Numbered from the stretch's first letter, positions 1-8,408 are shown. The stretch is 64,000 bases of DNA from Paenibacillus rhizovicinus (GCF_010365285.1 NZ_CP048286.1:3793501-3857500); one strand, 5' to 3'. Notes: generated by a model not told the origin, from the sequence alone. Numbers and translations: made by a program.

Positions 1-257
1 GGGCGCCGTCGGCGTTCGAGCTGCCGGCGGACGAGCGGATCAAATGGGACCTGCGCCGCCTCTATTACCGCGAACGCAATTATTTCGAAGCGCATGGCAA
101 ATTCACGAACGACGCGAAGCTGCTGATGGGCGAGGATTCGTGGATCATCGAGCCCGTCATCGAGACGACCAGCGGCTTGTTTCAAATTAAAGCGCCGTCC
201 GCGGATGGACAAGCAGTCATTTGCATCCGCGAAGACGGGAAGCTATGGAGGGAATAA
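1..257 (+). CDS. CBM9-like carbohydrate-binding protein, C-terminal fragment
   Basis: The reading frame is open from base 3 to the TAA at 255-257 and enters from outside the window, so only the last 84 residues are visible. The segment with R-x-L-Y-Y-R-E-R-N-Y-F followed by H-G-K-F resembles the C-terminal tail of CBM9-like (DOMON-type) sugar-binding proteins of Paenibacillus, which often carry a Tyr-rich helix and an HG-x-[FY] motif there. The next gene starts 5 bases after this stop, so the two are probably co-transcribed. The assignment rests on a short stretch and memory of the family; a generic glycoside-associated protein is the alternative. Confidence 0.5.
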   Translation, partial: APSAFELPADERIKWDLRRLYYRERNYFEAHGKFTNDAKLLMGEDSWIIEPVIETTSGLFQIKAPSADGQAVICIREDGKLWRE

Positions 258-262
258 ACGGG

Positions 263-2965
263 ATGACACTGTCAACGTCGATCTTCTCGCTGGATCAAGA
301 GACAATGGACCAAATCGAACGCAAATTCCGCGTGAAGCAGCAGCTTGCCGAGGCTAGGCAGCAGGAGCTGTTCGGCATTTTCCAAGAAGAGCTGACGGAT
401 GAGGAAACGTGGGCGCTCAAGTACATGTTCGCGTTCATGCCGGTCAACGATATGGCGGATTACGACGGTTCCTTATTCTTAAATCATGTTCGCCAGTCAT
501 TGGACATCCGCAGACAGGTGCCGTGGGGGTCGCGCGTGCCGGATCATCTTTTCCTGCATTATGTGCTGCCTTACCGGGTCAACACGGAGAATATCGAAGA
601 TTCGCGCGGCATCCTATACCGTGAATTGGCGGAGCGGACGGCTTCCTTATCGATGGCGGAGGCCATCTTGGAGACGAACTACTGGTGTCAGGAGAAAGCG
701 ACCTACATCGGCAGCGATCTGCGGACGCTGTCGCCGCTCTCCATGATTCGCAACGCGCGCGGACGCTGCGGCGAGGAGTCGACGCTGGCCGTGGCCGCGC
801 TTCGCAGCATCGGCATTCCCGCCCGCCAGGTGTATACGCCGCGCTGGGCTCATTGCGATGACAACCATGCGTGGGTAGAAGCCTGGGCAGACGGACAATG
901 GCATTACATCGGGGCCTGCGAGCCGGAAGCCCGGCTCGACCAGGGCTGGTTTACGCCGCCCGCCCGCCGGGCCATGCTCGTCAATACGCGGATTTTCGCG
1001 GATTATCCGGGGCCCGAGGACATTACGCTTGCCCACGAATGGTTCACGGAGATCAACCTGCTCGATAACTATGCGCCGACCCGCACGATTCAGGTGACGG
1101 TGAAGGACATGCAAGGCGCGCCTGCCGCGGGGGCGGAGGTCCGCTTCGAGCTGTACAACATGGCTGAGTTGTTCCCGATTGCCGCCGTGCTCGCGAACGA
1201 TGAAGGCCAGGCTGCTTTTAAGACCGGTCTTGGCGACCTGGTCATCCGCGCGGTGAAGGACGGCTATTGGGCGGAGGCGAAAATCTCGGTTCCGGATTGC
1301 GGCGCGGTAGAGCTCGTCCTGAATGCTTCGGAGCAGCCGGCAGGCAGCGTCGATTTCGATATGGTGCCGCCGCCGGAACGCGAGGGAGAACCGGTGGAAG
1401 CACTGCCGGAAGCGAAGATCCAGCGGCATAACGGCCGTCTGGAAGAAGGAACGAAGTGCCGCACCTCGTACGAGGAGAATTTCCTCGGGGAGGCGGACGC
1501 CAGAGCGCTTGCCGAAGAGGCAGGATTGCCTGCGGACCGGGTATGGAGCGTCATTCAGAAGGCGCGGGGCAACAGCCGGGAAATCGCGGCCTTCCTGCGG
1601 GAACAGTCGGGGGCGTTCGGCGAATGGCCCTTGCGCTTGCTCGAAACGCTGAACGACAAAGATCTGATCGACACGTTCCGCCCTGCGCTCGAGGATCATT
1701 TGACCGGGGCGCTTGCGAACCGCGGCACGCTGGACGAAGACGAATTTGTCCGCTATGTGCTCTGTCCGCGGGTGCTGAACGAAATGCTGGTTCCTTACCG
1801 GCAGCTGCTGCAGGGCGCGTTCACGGCAGAGGAGGTCGCCGCGTTCCGTGCCGATCCTTCGGCGCTGGTCCGCAGCCTGCAGCAGGGATTCGGCGTTTGG
1901 ACGGACCTGCCGAACCTGATGGGACGGGGAAATCCGGCCGGAACGTACAAGCTGAAGCTGGGAGATCCGCTGTCGCTCGATATTCTGTTCGTCGCCATCT
2001 GCCGCAGCTTGGGTATTCCGGCGCGCCTGCATCCGAGCGAACAGCGGGCGCAGTATTTGCAGCAAGGCGGCTGGCAGGACGCGGCGGTTACGGATACGAA
2101 TACGGAGAAGGGTACGAATACGAGCATGGGTACGAATACGGAGAAGGGTACGAATACGAGCATGGGTACGGATACGGGGAAATCCTCCGGCGAACATGCG
2201 CCTAGAACGCTGGGTCGGCTGCAGCTGATCAAGGACACGGCGGCATCGCAGGATGCGCCGGTCGCCTCTTATGCGGAGAACTTCACCTTTGCCCGGCTGG
2301 AGAACGGCGCCTACAAGACGCTGGTGTACCCGGACGGGAAGAAGGACGTCTATGACGAACCGTTCGAAGCGGAACCGGGTCAGTACCGGTTGACGACAGG
2401 CATTCGACTGAAGGACGGCACGGTGCGCGTGCGTTTGGCGTATTTCATCGTGCGGGCCGGAGAAACGACGGAAGTCGCCCTGACGTTCCGGGAGACGACG
2501 ACGGATATCCCGGTACTCGGCACATTCGATCGCAGCAGGGCGATTACGCTGCTGGATGGTGCGCCGGCCGAGCTTCGGCAGCTCCTTGGCGCCGGAATCG
2601 CGATAACCGCTTGGATCGAGCCGGAGCGGGAGCCGACCAAGCATCTGTTCCGCGAGCTGAGCGAGCTGGCCGAGCCGCTTAACCAGCTGGGGACGCCGAT
2701 CGTGCTGCTCATCGGCGATACGGAGATGACCGCTTCGTTCGACCCGGCCGACTATCCGAAGCTGCCGTCGCGCACGGTATTCGTGCGCGATGCGAGCCGC
2801 GAGGCCTTGCCGGACCTGATCGTCCGATCGTCGGCGAACGAAGCCGGATTCCCGCATCTGTTCGTCGTGGACGACGAGAATCGAATCCGTTACACCGCCT
2901 CCGGATACAAAATCGGCACCGGAAAAGAAGCGCTGCAAGTCATGACCGGCCTTATACATCAATAG
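263..2965 (+). CDS. Transglutaminase-like domain protein with second degenerate copy
   Basis: 900 residues, no signal peptide. The N-terminal half carries a transglutaminase/protease-like core: Cys169 in R-C-G-E-E, His202 in N-H-A-W-V-E and an acidic residue in the following W-x-Y-I-G-A-C-E-P, which here is Glu where Asp is usual. A beta-rich segment typical of carboxypeptidase regulatory-like domains follows (about 270-370). A second region near residues 555-600 (GDPLSLDILFVAICRSLGIP) looks like another transglutaminase core without a visible catalytic Cys. It is interrupted by a low-complexity Thr/Asn/Gly/Lys insert (about 610-640) encoded by tandem DNA repeats. The C-terminus resembles a redox or thioredoxin-like fold without CxxC. 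ATG at 263 is chosen because GGAGGG lies 10 bases upstream; a start 42 bases earlier lacks a site. Substrate unknown; cysteine protease or peptide-processing activity is possible. Confidence 0.75.
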   Translation: MTLSTSIFSLDQETMDQIERKFRVKQQLAEARQQELFGIFQEELTDEETWALKYMFAFMPVNDMADYDGSLFLNHVRQSLDIRRQVPWGSRVPDHLFLHYVLPYRVNTENIEDSRGILYRELAERTASLSMAEAILETNYWCQEKATYIGSDLRTLSPLSMIRNARGRCGEESTLAVAALRSIGIPARQVYTPRWAHCDDNHAWVEAWADGQWHYIGACEPEARLDQGWFTPPARRAMLVNTRIFADYPGPEDITLAHEWFTEINLLDNYAPTRTIQVTVKDMQGAPAAGAEVRFELYNMAELFPIAAVLANDEGQAAFKTGLGDLVIRAVKDGYWAEAKISVPDCGAVELVLNASEQPAGSVDFDMVPPPEREGEPVEALPEAKIQRHNGRLEEGTKCRTSYEENFLGEADARALAEEAGLPADRVWSVIQKARGNSREIAAFLREQSGAFGEWPLRLLETLNDKDLIDTFRPALEDHLTGALANRGTLDEDEFVRYVLCPRVLNEMLVPYRQLLQGAFTAEEVAAFRADPSALVRSLQQGFGVWTDLPNLMGRGNPAGTYKLKLGDPLSLDILFVAICRSLGIPARLHPSEQRAQYLQQGGWQDAAVTDTNTEKGTNTSMGTNTEKGTNTSMGTDTGKSSGEHAPRTLGRLQLIKDTAASQDAPVASYAENFTFARLENGAYKTLVYPDGKKDVYDEPFEAEPGQYRLTTGIRLKDGTVRVRLAYFIVRAGETTEVALTFRETTTDIPVLGTFDRSRAITLLDGAPAELRQLLGAGIAITAWIEPEREPTKHLFRELSELAEPLNQLGTPIVLLIGDTEMTASFDPADYPKLPSRTVFVRDASREALPDLIVRSSANEAGFPHLFVVDDENRIRYTASGYKIGTGKEALQVMTGLIHQ
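2089..2181 (+). repeat. In-frame 18/36-bp tandem repeat inside the transglutaminase-like gene
   Basis: Four 18-base units in two alternating versions (2095-2112, 2113-2130, 2131-2148, 2149-2166) form two nearly identical 36-base blocks, with partial units on both sides. In frame they encode repeats of T-N-T-E-K-G and T-N-T-S-M-G. All units are multiples of three, so copy-number change keeps the gene open. Confidence 0.9.
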
Positions 2966-2988
2966 ATAGAGAGCGGAGTGGATGAGAA

Positions 2989-4023
2989 ATGGACAAGCAA
3001 TATTTTAAAGTAGGTTATGTGAGCGATTCGGCGCTTTCCGAGATGACGCGGGAGGATCTGCTGAAACTGACGCACATCAACGTGGCATTCGGCCATGTTC
3101 GCCAGGACGAAATCGTCACGGAGCATGTGAAGAACATCGACGCAATCTATACGATCAAGCGCGAGCACCCGGAGCTGAAGGTGATCTTGTCCGTCGGCGG
3201 CTGGAGCGCGGGCGGCTTCTCCGAAGCGGCTTCGACCGAAGCGGGCAGGGAGAAGATGGCTGCCTCGGCGGTTCGTGTCGTTCGGACGCTTCCTTTCGAC
3301 GGGATCGACTTGGATTGGGAGTATCCGTGCTACGGCGAGGCGGAGATCGCTTCGAGTCCGGCGGATAAACAGAATTTCACGCTGCTGCTTCGCGCCATTC
3401 GCGAAGCGCTGAACGTTCAAGGTTCCGAGGACGGCCGCTACTACATGCTCACGATCGCAGCCGGTGCGGACCAGTACTACGTGGACGGCACGGAGATGGA
3501 TCAAGCGCAGCAGTATCTGGACTACGTGCAGCTGATGACGTACGATATGCGCGGCGGTTTCCAAGTGCTGACCGGCCATCACTCCAATCTCTACACGCCG
3601 ACGGGAGACCTGTTCCGCATCAGCACGGACGCATCCGTGCAAATTTTCGTTCGTGCCGGCGTGCCGAAGGAGAAAATCGTCATCGGAGCGGCCTTCTATT
3701 CCCGCAAGTGGAACAACGTGCCGAACCGCAATAACGGCTTGCATCAGATGGCCGGCACCACGGGTGGCTACGGTCCTTCCTTCACCGAATTGGACGCGGA
3801 GTATATCAATAAGCAAGGGTACGTCCGCCATTGGGACAGCGAGGCCCGCGCGCCGTATTTGTTCGACGGGTCGACCTTCATTTCGTACGAGGACGAGCAA
3901 TCGATTCAATGCAAATGCGAGTATGTCATGGACGAGGGACTTGCGGGCATCATGTTCTGGGAGTACAGCTGCGACGAGACGCATCGCCTGCTGAACGCGA
4001 TTCATCAAGGGTTCGAGAAGTAG
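2989..4023 (+). CDS. Glycoside hydrolase family 18 (chitinase-like)
   Basis: 344 residues with the GH18 signature D-G-I-D-L-D-W-E; Glu111 is the expected acid/base. The upstream S-V-G-G-W motif and the M-T-Y-D motif of the GH18 barrel are also present. There is no signal peptide, LysM or chitin-binding domain, so the enzyme is predicted to be cytoplasmic and to act on imported or internal amino-sugar oligomers. Family role: hydrolysis of beta-1,4-GlcNAc linkages with a substrate-assisted mechanism. It starts 23 bases after the transglutaminase-like gene and both precede one terminator, so they are likely one operon. Start ATG 2989 has GGAGTG upstream. The exact substrate (chitin oligomers, peptidoglycan fragments or N-glycans) is not determined. 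Confidence 0.88.
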   Translation: MDKQYFKVGYVSDSALSEMTREDLLKLTHINVAFGHVRQDEIVTEHVKNIDAIYTIKREHPELKVILSVGGWSAGGFSEAASTEAGREKMAASAVRVVRTLPFDGIDLDWEYPCYGEAEIASSPADKQNFTLLLRAIREALNVQGSEDGRYYMLTIAAGADQYYVDGTEMDQAQQYLDYVQLMTYDMRGGFQVLTGHHSNLYTPTGDLFRISTDASVQIFVRAGVPKEKIVIGAAFYSRKWNNVPNRNNGLHQMAGTTGGYGPSFTELDAEYINKQGYVRHWDSEARAPYLFDGSTFISYEDEQSIQCKCEYVMDEGLAGIMFWEYSCDETHRLLNAIHQGFEK

Positions 4024-4083
4024 AGCGTCGGCAAGGTTAGACTGCGAGAAGGCATTAAGCTCCCTCTATACCATTATTAAAGA

Positions 4084-4114
4084 AAGACTGCTGGCGGCGC
4101 CCAGCAGTCTTTTT
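4084..4114 (+). terminator. Intrinsic terminator after GH18 gene
   Basis: An 11-bp perfect stem (4084-4094 with 4101-4111), six-base loop, then a run of T. It closes the operon 1-4023. Confidence 0.9.
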
Positions 4115-4275
4115 GCTATGTGAGCTCGGGAGTCTGCATTGTGAAACCTTGATCGTTTACAGGATTCCCGTTGGCGAAGTTCCGCAGCAGCCTGCTCTTT
4201 TCCTATCCAAGTAACGGGATCGTGAAACGTGGTATCATAACGTGAAATGCAAAGAAAAAAGGAGCACTCATCCAA

Positions 4276-4656
4276 ATGATCGAAAAAATAAAAACGTGGG
4301 CCAAACAACTAAAAAGAAAGGTCTTTGTACTTTATTTTGCATATAAGGATGATCGTACGCCTTGGTTTGTAAAAGCCTTCGCCATATGTGTTGTAGCATA
4401 TGCCTTTAGCCCAATCGACCTGATTCCAGACTTTATCCCGATAGTAGGATATCTGGACGATGTGATACTGATTCCGCTTGGCGTTGCTCTCGCACTGAAA
4501 ATGATACCAGATACGGTGATTCGAGATTGTACGGTAAAGGCCGAGAACCGATTACAGAATGGAAAGCCGAAAAATTGGCTTGCCGGAAGTATAATTATTG
4601 TAGTGTGGATAGCGGTTTTCTTTTGGATTTCTTCCGTAATCTATCGTCATTTCTGA
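4276..4656 (+). CDS. YkvA-like DUF1232 membrane protein
   Basis: 126 residues. The core A-F-S-P-I-D-L-I-P-D-F-I-P-I-V-G-Y-L-D-D is the hallmark of DUF1232/YkvA proteins. A hydrophobic segment overlaps this motif (about 34-80) and a clear C-terminal transmembrane helix lies near 103-122. Start ATG 4276 has AAAGGAG at a good distance. Its base composition is clearly more AT-rich than the neighbours, which may indicate a different history or simply relaxed codon use. It stands alone between a terminator and the convergent aldo/keto reductase. The function of the family is not established. Confidence 0.85.
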   Translation: MIEKIKTWAKQLKRKVFVLYFAYKDDRTPWFVKAFAICVVAYAFSPIDLIPDFIPIVGYLDDVILIPLGVALALKMIPDTVIRDCTVKAENRLQNGKPKNWLAGSIIIVVWIAVFFWISSVIYRHF

Positions 4657-4775
4657 AGGTTGTCCTTACCCTACGATTCCCCGGTCAGATACGCTCGGGT
4701 TCGGATGAAGCGCGTAAGGAAAAAAGAAGACCATCCCATTCGGCGGGATGGCCTTCTTGCATCTTGCAATGACGC

Positions 4776-4840
4776 ATTGCAATTCGAAATTGCAATTCGA
4801 AATTGCAATTCGAAATTGCAATTAGAAATTGCAATTAGAA
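4776..4840. repeat. Five tandem 13-bp units overlapping the aldo/keto reductase stop codon
   Basis: Three copies of ATTGCAATTCGAA (4776-4814) and two of ATTGCAATTAGAA (4815-4840), head to tail without gaps. The last copy supplies the TAA stop (4835-4837, minus strand) of the reductase gene. A related unit recurs at 8029-8075. Confidence 0.95.
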
Positions 4841-5677
4841 ATCAAAGTTATCCGGGTCCGGACCGACGCGACGGTCTTCGTTCAGCGCATCGATGCGGGC
4901 CATGTCTTCGCCGGACAGCTCGAAATCGTAGATGGACGCGTTCTCGGCAATGCGATGTGCCTTCGTCGATTTCGGGATGGTCACGACGCCGTGCTGGAGA
5001 TCCCAGCGGAGAATGATTTGCGTGACGGACTTGCCGTGTTTGGCCGCGAGCTCGACCAGCGTTTCGTTGTCCAGCAGGCCGCCCTGCATGAGCGGGGACC
5101 AGGCTTCGAGCTGAATGCCTTGTGCTTTCGTATAATCGCGCAGCGCTTGCTGGGACAGACGAGGATGGAATTCCACCTGGTTGACCATCGGCTTGATTTC
5201 CGCGTCTTTCAGCAGTTCTTCCAAGTGATGCACATGGAAGTTGCTGACGCCGATTGCCTTCACGCGGCCGGCTTTGTACAACGTCTCCAGCGCGCGCCAG
5301 GTTTCTTTGAACTTGCCTTCCACAGGCCAGTGGATCAAGTACAGGTCAAGACTGTCCAAACCGAGCTTGCTCAAGCTTGTCTCGTAGGCGGCCAGCGTCG
5401 AATCATAGCCTTGGTCGGCATTCCAAACTTTGGAGGTCACGAACAGCTCTTCTCTGCGGAGGTTGTTCTCTTCAAGCGCCTCGCGGATCGCCTGGCCGAC
5501 GCCTTGCTCGTTGCCGTAAATAGCGGCCGTATCGATGCTGCGATAACCGAAGGCGATCGCGGATTTCACCGCTTGCACCAGTTCCTCCCCTTCTTCGACT
5601 TTGAAGACGCCTAGACCGAACCCTGGCATTTGAACGCCGTTATGAAGCTTTACTGTGTCTTGTAGATTTCTCAACAT
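4835..5677 (-). CDS. Aldo/keto reductase
   Basis: 280 residues, the usual length of a (beta/alpha)8 NADPH-dependent aldo/keto reductase of the YtbE/YvgN (2,5-diketo-D-gluconate reductase-like) type. The catalytic tetrad is visible: Asp and Tyr in G-Y-R-S-I-D-T-A-A-I-Y, Lys in V-T-S-K-V-W, His in Y-L-I-H-W-P. The cofactor segment with I-P-K-S and R-I-A-E-N is present near the C-terminus. Predicted role: cytosolic reduction of aldehydes and ketones such as methylglyoxal. Start at 5677 has AGAGGA upstream. It lies downstream of, and on the same strand as, the MFS transporter that begins at 7000, with 105 bases between them, so co-transcription with that gene is possible. Confidence 0.9.
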   Translation of the reverse strand: MLRNLQDTVKLHNGVQMPGFGLGVFKVEEGEELVQAVKSAIAFGYRSIDTAAIYGNEQGVGQAIREALEENNLRREELFVTSKVWNADQGYDSTLAAYETSLSKLGLDSLDLYLIHWPVEGKFKETWRALETLYKAGRVKAIGVSNFHVHHLEELLKDAEIKPMVNQVEFHPRLSQQALRDYTKAQGIQLEAWSPLMQGGLLDNETLVELAAKHGKSVTQIILRWDLQHGVVTIPKSTKAHRIAENASIYDFELSGEDMARIDALNEDRRVGPDPDNFDF

Positions 5678-5782
5678 ATGAATCTTCCTCTCTCGGTTGC
5701 TATCGGGTATTCAAATAAATCGTTCGCCCAGCAAAGCTTGTGCCCGCCGGGCAGCGGTACAGCGAGCGGCAAGTCGGCTTAC

Positions 5783-7000
5783 TTAGCTTGCTTGCGCATG
5801 CCGAGGACCGGCAGCGGCCGACTGGTCGCGGCGTTCCAAGCGCTTCGCCCATGCCGTGAGCGCCACCGCTACGGCGACCATGATCGCGCCGACCCATGCC
5901 GTATCGACGAGTCCCAAGGAATTGGCGACGATGCCTCCCATATAAGCCCCAATCGCGATGCCCGCGTTGAACGCGGCGATATTGAGGGCGGATGCAACGT
6001 CCTTCGCCTGCGGAACGAACCGTTCGGCCAAGATGACGACGTAAACCTGCAGGCCGGGCACGTTCATGAAGGCGAACAAGCCCATGAAGAAGATCGTAAT
6101 CAGCCCGGCGACCCCGTATGGCGCGGTAAATGCCAGCGCGATTAGAACGACGGCCTGCAGGGCAAACATATAGAGCAGCGCCGAGGCCGGATTGCGGTTG
6201 GCGGCTTTGCCTCCGATTAGGTTGCCTACAGCGATAGCAATCCCATACATAAGCAGGATGACGGCTACCGTGCTTTCCCGGAAACCGGTCACTTCATGCA
6301 GCAGCGGCGAAAGGTAAGTGAAGACGACGAACGTCCCGCCGTACCCGAAAGCCGTCATCAGGAAGACGAGCAGCAATCTGCCGTTCTTGACGAGCTTCAC
6401 TTGGTCGCTCAGCCGAATGCGGTTCCCTTGGCGCAGATTGGACGGCACCAGCAGCCAGTTGGCCAGGAAAGCGATGACCCCGATCGCGACGATGGCGAAG
6501 AAGGCCGCCCGCCAGCCGAGCTGCTGGCCGATGAAAGTACCGATCGGCACGCCGGTCACCGTCGCGACGGTCAATCCGGAGAACATGATGGAGATGGCGC
6601 TTGCCCGGCGGTTCTCCGGTACGAGCTCGGCCGCCAGCGTAGAGCCGATGGACATGAAGATGCCGTGCGCGAACGCCGAGATGACGCGCGCGGTCAATAG
6701 GACGGCGATGCTGCCGGCCAAGGCGGCCAGCAAGTTTCCCGCGATGAACACGATCATGATCGCAAGCAGGAGCGTTTTGCGCGAAACCTGCGAGGTCAGC
6801 GAAGTGAGCACCGGAGCGCCGACGGTGACGCCGAGCGCATAGAGGGTCACCGTCAAGCCCGCTGTCGTAATAGATCTATGAAAATCCTCTGCGATTAGCG
6901 GCAGCAGCCCGACGCTGATGAATTCCGTCGTTCCGATCGCAAAGGCGCTGATCGCCAACGCTAGTAATGCAAATGTGCTGCTTCGATTGCCAGCTGTCAT
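5783..7000 (-). CDS. MFS transporter, DHA1 drug-efflux type (YdhP/AraJ-like)
   Basis: 405 residues with about 12 hydrophobic segments and the DHA1-type opening A-I-S-A-F-A-I-G-T-T-E-F, as in the AraJ/YdhP/PbuE group. Predicted to be a proton-driven efflux permease in the cytoplasmic membrane. ATG 7000 is chosen because GAGGAGGG lies just upstream; a start at 7045 would lack a site. It is divergent from an HxlR-type regulator (7149) across 148 bases, the common arrangement in which the regulator controls the pump. The substrate cannot be told from the sequence. Confidence 0.88.
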   Translation of the reverse strand: MTAGNRSSTFALLALAISAFAIGTTEFISVGLLPLIAEDFHRSITTAGLTVTLYALGVTVGAPVLTSLTSQVSRKTLLLAIMIVFIAGNLLAALAGSIAVLLTARVISAFAHGIFMSIGSTLAAELVPENRRASAISIMFSGLTVATVTGVPIGTFIGQQLGWRAAFFAIVAIGVIAFLANWLLVPSNLRQGNRIRLSDQVKLVKNGRLLLVFLMTAFGYGGTFVVFTYLSPLLHEVTGFRESTVAVILLMYGIAIAVGNLIGGKAANRNPASALLYMFALQAVVLIALAFTAPYGVAGLITIFFMGLFAFMNVPGLQVYVVILAERFVPQAKDVASALNIAAFNAGIAIGAYMGGIVANSLGLVDTAWVGAIMVAVAVALTAWAKRLERRDQSAAAGPRHAQAS

Positions 7001-7148
7001 GAAATTCCCTCCTCGATATTGCTCGTTATTGCGGTGTCCGGCCAATGAGTGTTATTATACGGGTTAAGGTTTGGCGTGAGTAGTACGTACTTATTTGTGA
7101 TATAGTCACCAAAAAGTAACTTTTGCGCTGCTAAAGGAGGAAACGGCT

Positions 7149-7565
7149 GTGGCGAAAGAAGGAGCGGTCAAGAAGAAGTACAATATCTCGGTCGAGGCGA
7201 CGCTTGAAGTCATCGGCGGGAAGTGGAAATGCGTGATTTTGTGCCATCTGACGCACGGGAAGAAACGGACAAGCGATCTAAAACGGCTTATGCCCGGCAT
7301 TACGCAGAAGATGCTGATCCAGCAGCTGCGGGAGCTCGAAAGCGACGGCATCATCAATCGTAACGTGTACAATCAGGTGCCGCCCAAGGTCGAATACGAG
7401 CTGAGCACCTATGGCTGGAGCTTGAAATCGGTGCTGGATCTCCTATGTAACTGGGGAGAGAAACACATCATTAAAGAATACGGCGATAAGTCGGTCATGC
7501 TCGAGGACAATGTTCTTAATGAACTGGAAACGCTCGAGGAAGCGGATGAGATGGTCACGAGCTAG
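7149..7565 (+). CDS. HxlR-family winged-helix regulator
   Basis: 138 residues with the HxlR pattern V-E-A-T-L-E-V-I-G-G-K-W-K near the N-terminus, then the helix-turn-helix containing L-K-R-L-M-P-G-I-T-Q-K-M-L and the wing V-P-P-K-V-E-Y-E-L. It starts with GTG at 7149, preceded by AAAGGAGG at 7132-7139. HxlR proteins usually act as dimers that sense electrophiles or aromatic compounds and control a divergent detoxification gene; the divergent MFS pump (and perhaps the aldo/keto reductase behind it) fits that. A Cys lies in the first helix region (K-C-V-I-L-C), a possible sensor, but this is inference. Confidence 0.9.
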   Translation: MAKEGAVKKKYNISVEATLEVIGGKWKCVILCHLTHGKKRTSDLKRLMPGITQKMLIQQLRELESDGIINRNVYNQVPPKVEYELSTYGWSLKSVLDLLCNWGEKHIIKEYGDKSVMLEDNVLNELETLEEADEMVTS

Positions 7566-7667
7566 CTCGGCGCTGGTCCGGGGAATCCGAGTGGATAGAT
7601 GAACAGGAGAAACGGCTCCCGATCGATCGATTCGGAAATTGGGGGCTGTTTTGCCTGCGATCGCCAT

Positions 7668-7710
7668 TTGACAGTGTTTTTTTTGCTCTCTATAATACCT
7701 ATAGGGGTAT
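7668..7710 (+). promoter_or_regulatory. Consensus sigma-A promoter with CsoR/CstR-type operator
   Basis: TTGACA at 7668-7673, a 17-base spacer and TATAAT at 7691-7696, both perfect. The operator ATACCTATAGGGGTAT at 7695-7710 is an inverted repeat of the CsoR/CstR class (TACC-N4-GGGGTA type) and overlaps the -10 box. It precedes the CstR-like gene, so autorepression is predicted. Confidence 0.88.
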
Positions 7711-7758
7711 ATGCATAGATGAATGTTATAGATATATGGCGAAGGGCTGGTGCAAGCG

Positions 7759-8025
7759 ATGGGCTATACGTACACGGATGAAATGAAAACACGGCTCAGA
7801 AGAATCGAGGGCCAAGTGCGGGGCGTGCTGCGTCTGATGGATGAGGGCAAGTCGTGCAAGGACGTCGTCAGCCAGTTGTCCGCCGTGCGGAACGCCTCGG
7901 ATAAGGCGATCGCCCAGATCGTAGCCGAGAACTTGAAGCAGTGTCTATTGGAAGAGCAAGCCGCGGGCAACGATGTGGACAAGCTGGTCAGGGAAGCCGT
8001 GGAGCTGCTTGTAAAGAGCCGGTAA
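7759..8025 (+). CDS. cstR: CsoR-family repressor, CstR-like persulfide sensor
   Basis: 88 residues, all-helical CsoR/DUF156 fold with R-L-R-R-I-E-G-Q-V-R-G at the N-terminus. Two cysteines, Cys33 and Cys62, have the spacing of CstR (29 residues). The His that CsoR uses for Cu(I) is Asn58 here, as in Staphylococcus CstR, so the metal site is missing and per-/polysulfide sensing is predicted. It is followed by two rhodanese genes, the usual partners of CstR. ATG 7759 is preferred to GTG 7750 because GAAGGG (7741-7746) is too close to the latter; either is possible. Expected to bind the operator at 7695-7710 and release it on disulfide or trisulfide formation. Confidence 0.85.
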   Translation: MGYTYTDEMKTRLRRIEGQVRGVLRLMDEGKSCKDVVSQLSAVRNASDKAIAQIVAENLKQCLLEEQAAGNDVDKLVREAVELLVKSR

Positions 8026-8028
8026 CGG

Positions 8029-8075
8029 ACTGCATTAGAACTGCAATTAGAACTGCAATTAGAACTGCAATTAGA
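8029..8075 (+). repeat. Tandem 12-bp units between cstR and rhodanese gene
   Basis: One 11-base unit (8029-8039) followed by three exact copies of ACTGCAATTAGA (8040-8075), beginning three bases after the cstR stop codon. The core TGCAATTAGAA matches units at 4815-4840. The run fills most of the gap between cstR and the rhodanese ribosome binding site. Confidence 0.93.
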
Positions 8076-8096
8076 AGGAATGGAGCGTGAATTGGA

Positions 8097-8408
8097 ATGG
8101 CTTTTAAAATCCCACAGGAAATAACGCCGCAGGAAGTGGAAGCGCGCTTGCTGCAGGGAGAGCAGTTATATATGCTGGACGTCCGCGAGCCGGATGAATG
8201 GGCGGCCGGCCATGTCGCGGGAACCGTGAACTTCCCGCTCAGCCAGCTGGCCGAGCGGCAGCATGAGCTTGCGCCCGGGCGCGAGACCATCGTCATGTGC
8301 CGAAGCGGCGGACGCAGCGGGCTTGCGTGCGAGCTGCTGAGCGAGAAGGGTTTTCGGGTCGTGAATATGACGGGCGGGCTGAACGCCTGGACGGGCAGCT
8401 TGGCATAG
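8097..8408 (+). CDS. Single-domain rhodanese (soluble)
   Basis: 103 residues forming one rhodanese domain: L-D-V-R-E-P-D-E-W, then the active-site loop C-R-S-G-G-R-S with catalytic Cys68. No membrane segment, so cytosolic. Rhodaneses move sulfane sulfur through a Cys-persulfide. Position directly after the CstR-like repressor suggests a role in clearing or relaying persulfides. GGAGCG lies upstream of ATG 8097. A second, membrane-anchored rhodanese follows 33 bases later in the same operon. Confidence 0.92.
   Translation: MAFKIPQEITPQEVEARLLQGEQLYMLDVREPDEWAAGHVAGTVNFPLSQLAERQHELAPGRETIVMCRSGGRSGLACELLSEKGFRVVNMTGGLNAWTGSLA

Noticed and set aside
2089-2181. CRISPR array
   Set aside because: Units are contiguous, without spacers, and in frame within a coding sequence; no cas genes occur.
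647-2962. Long minus-strand open frame (771 codons) antisense to the transglutaminase-like gene
   Set aside because: It is Arg-rich shadow translation of a GC-rich gene with no family motif and no ribosome site; the plus frame has clear domains.
4776-4840. CRISPR array or iteron-type origin
   Set aside because: Head-to-tail 13-mers without spacers and without a replication or cas gene nearby.
7562-7792. Minus-strand 76-codon frame between hxlR and cstR
   Set aside because: It covers the consensus promoter and operator of cstR and has no family resemblance.
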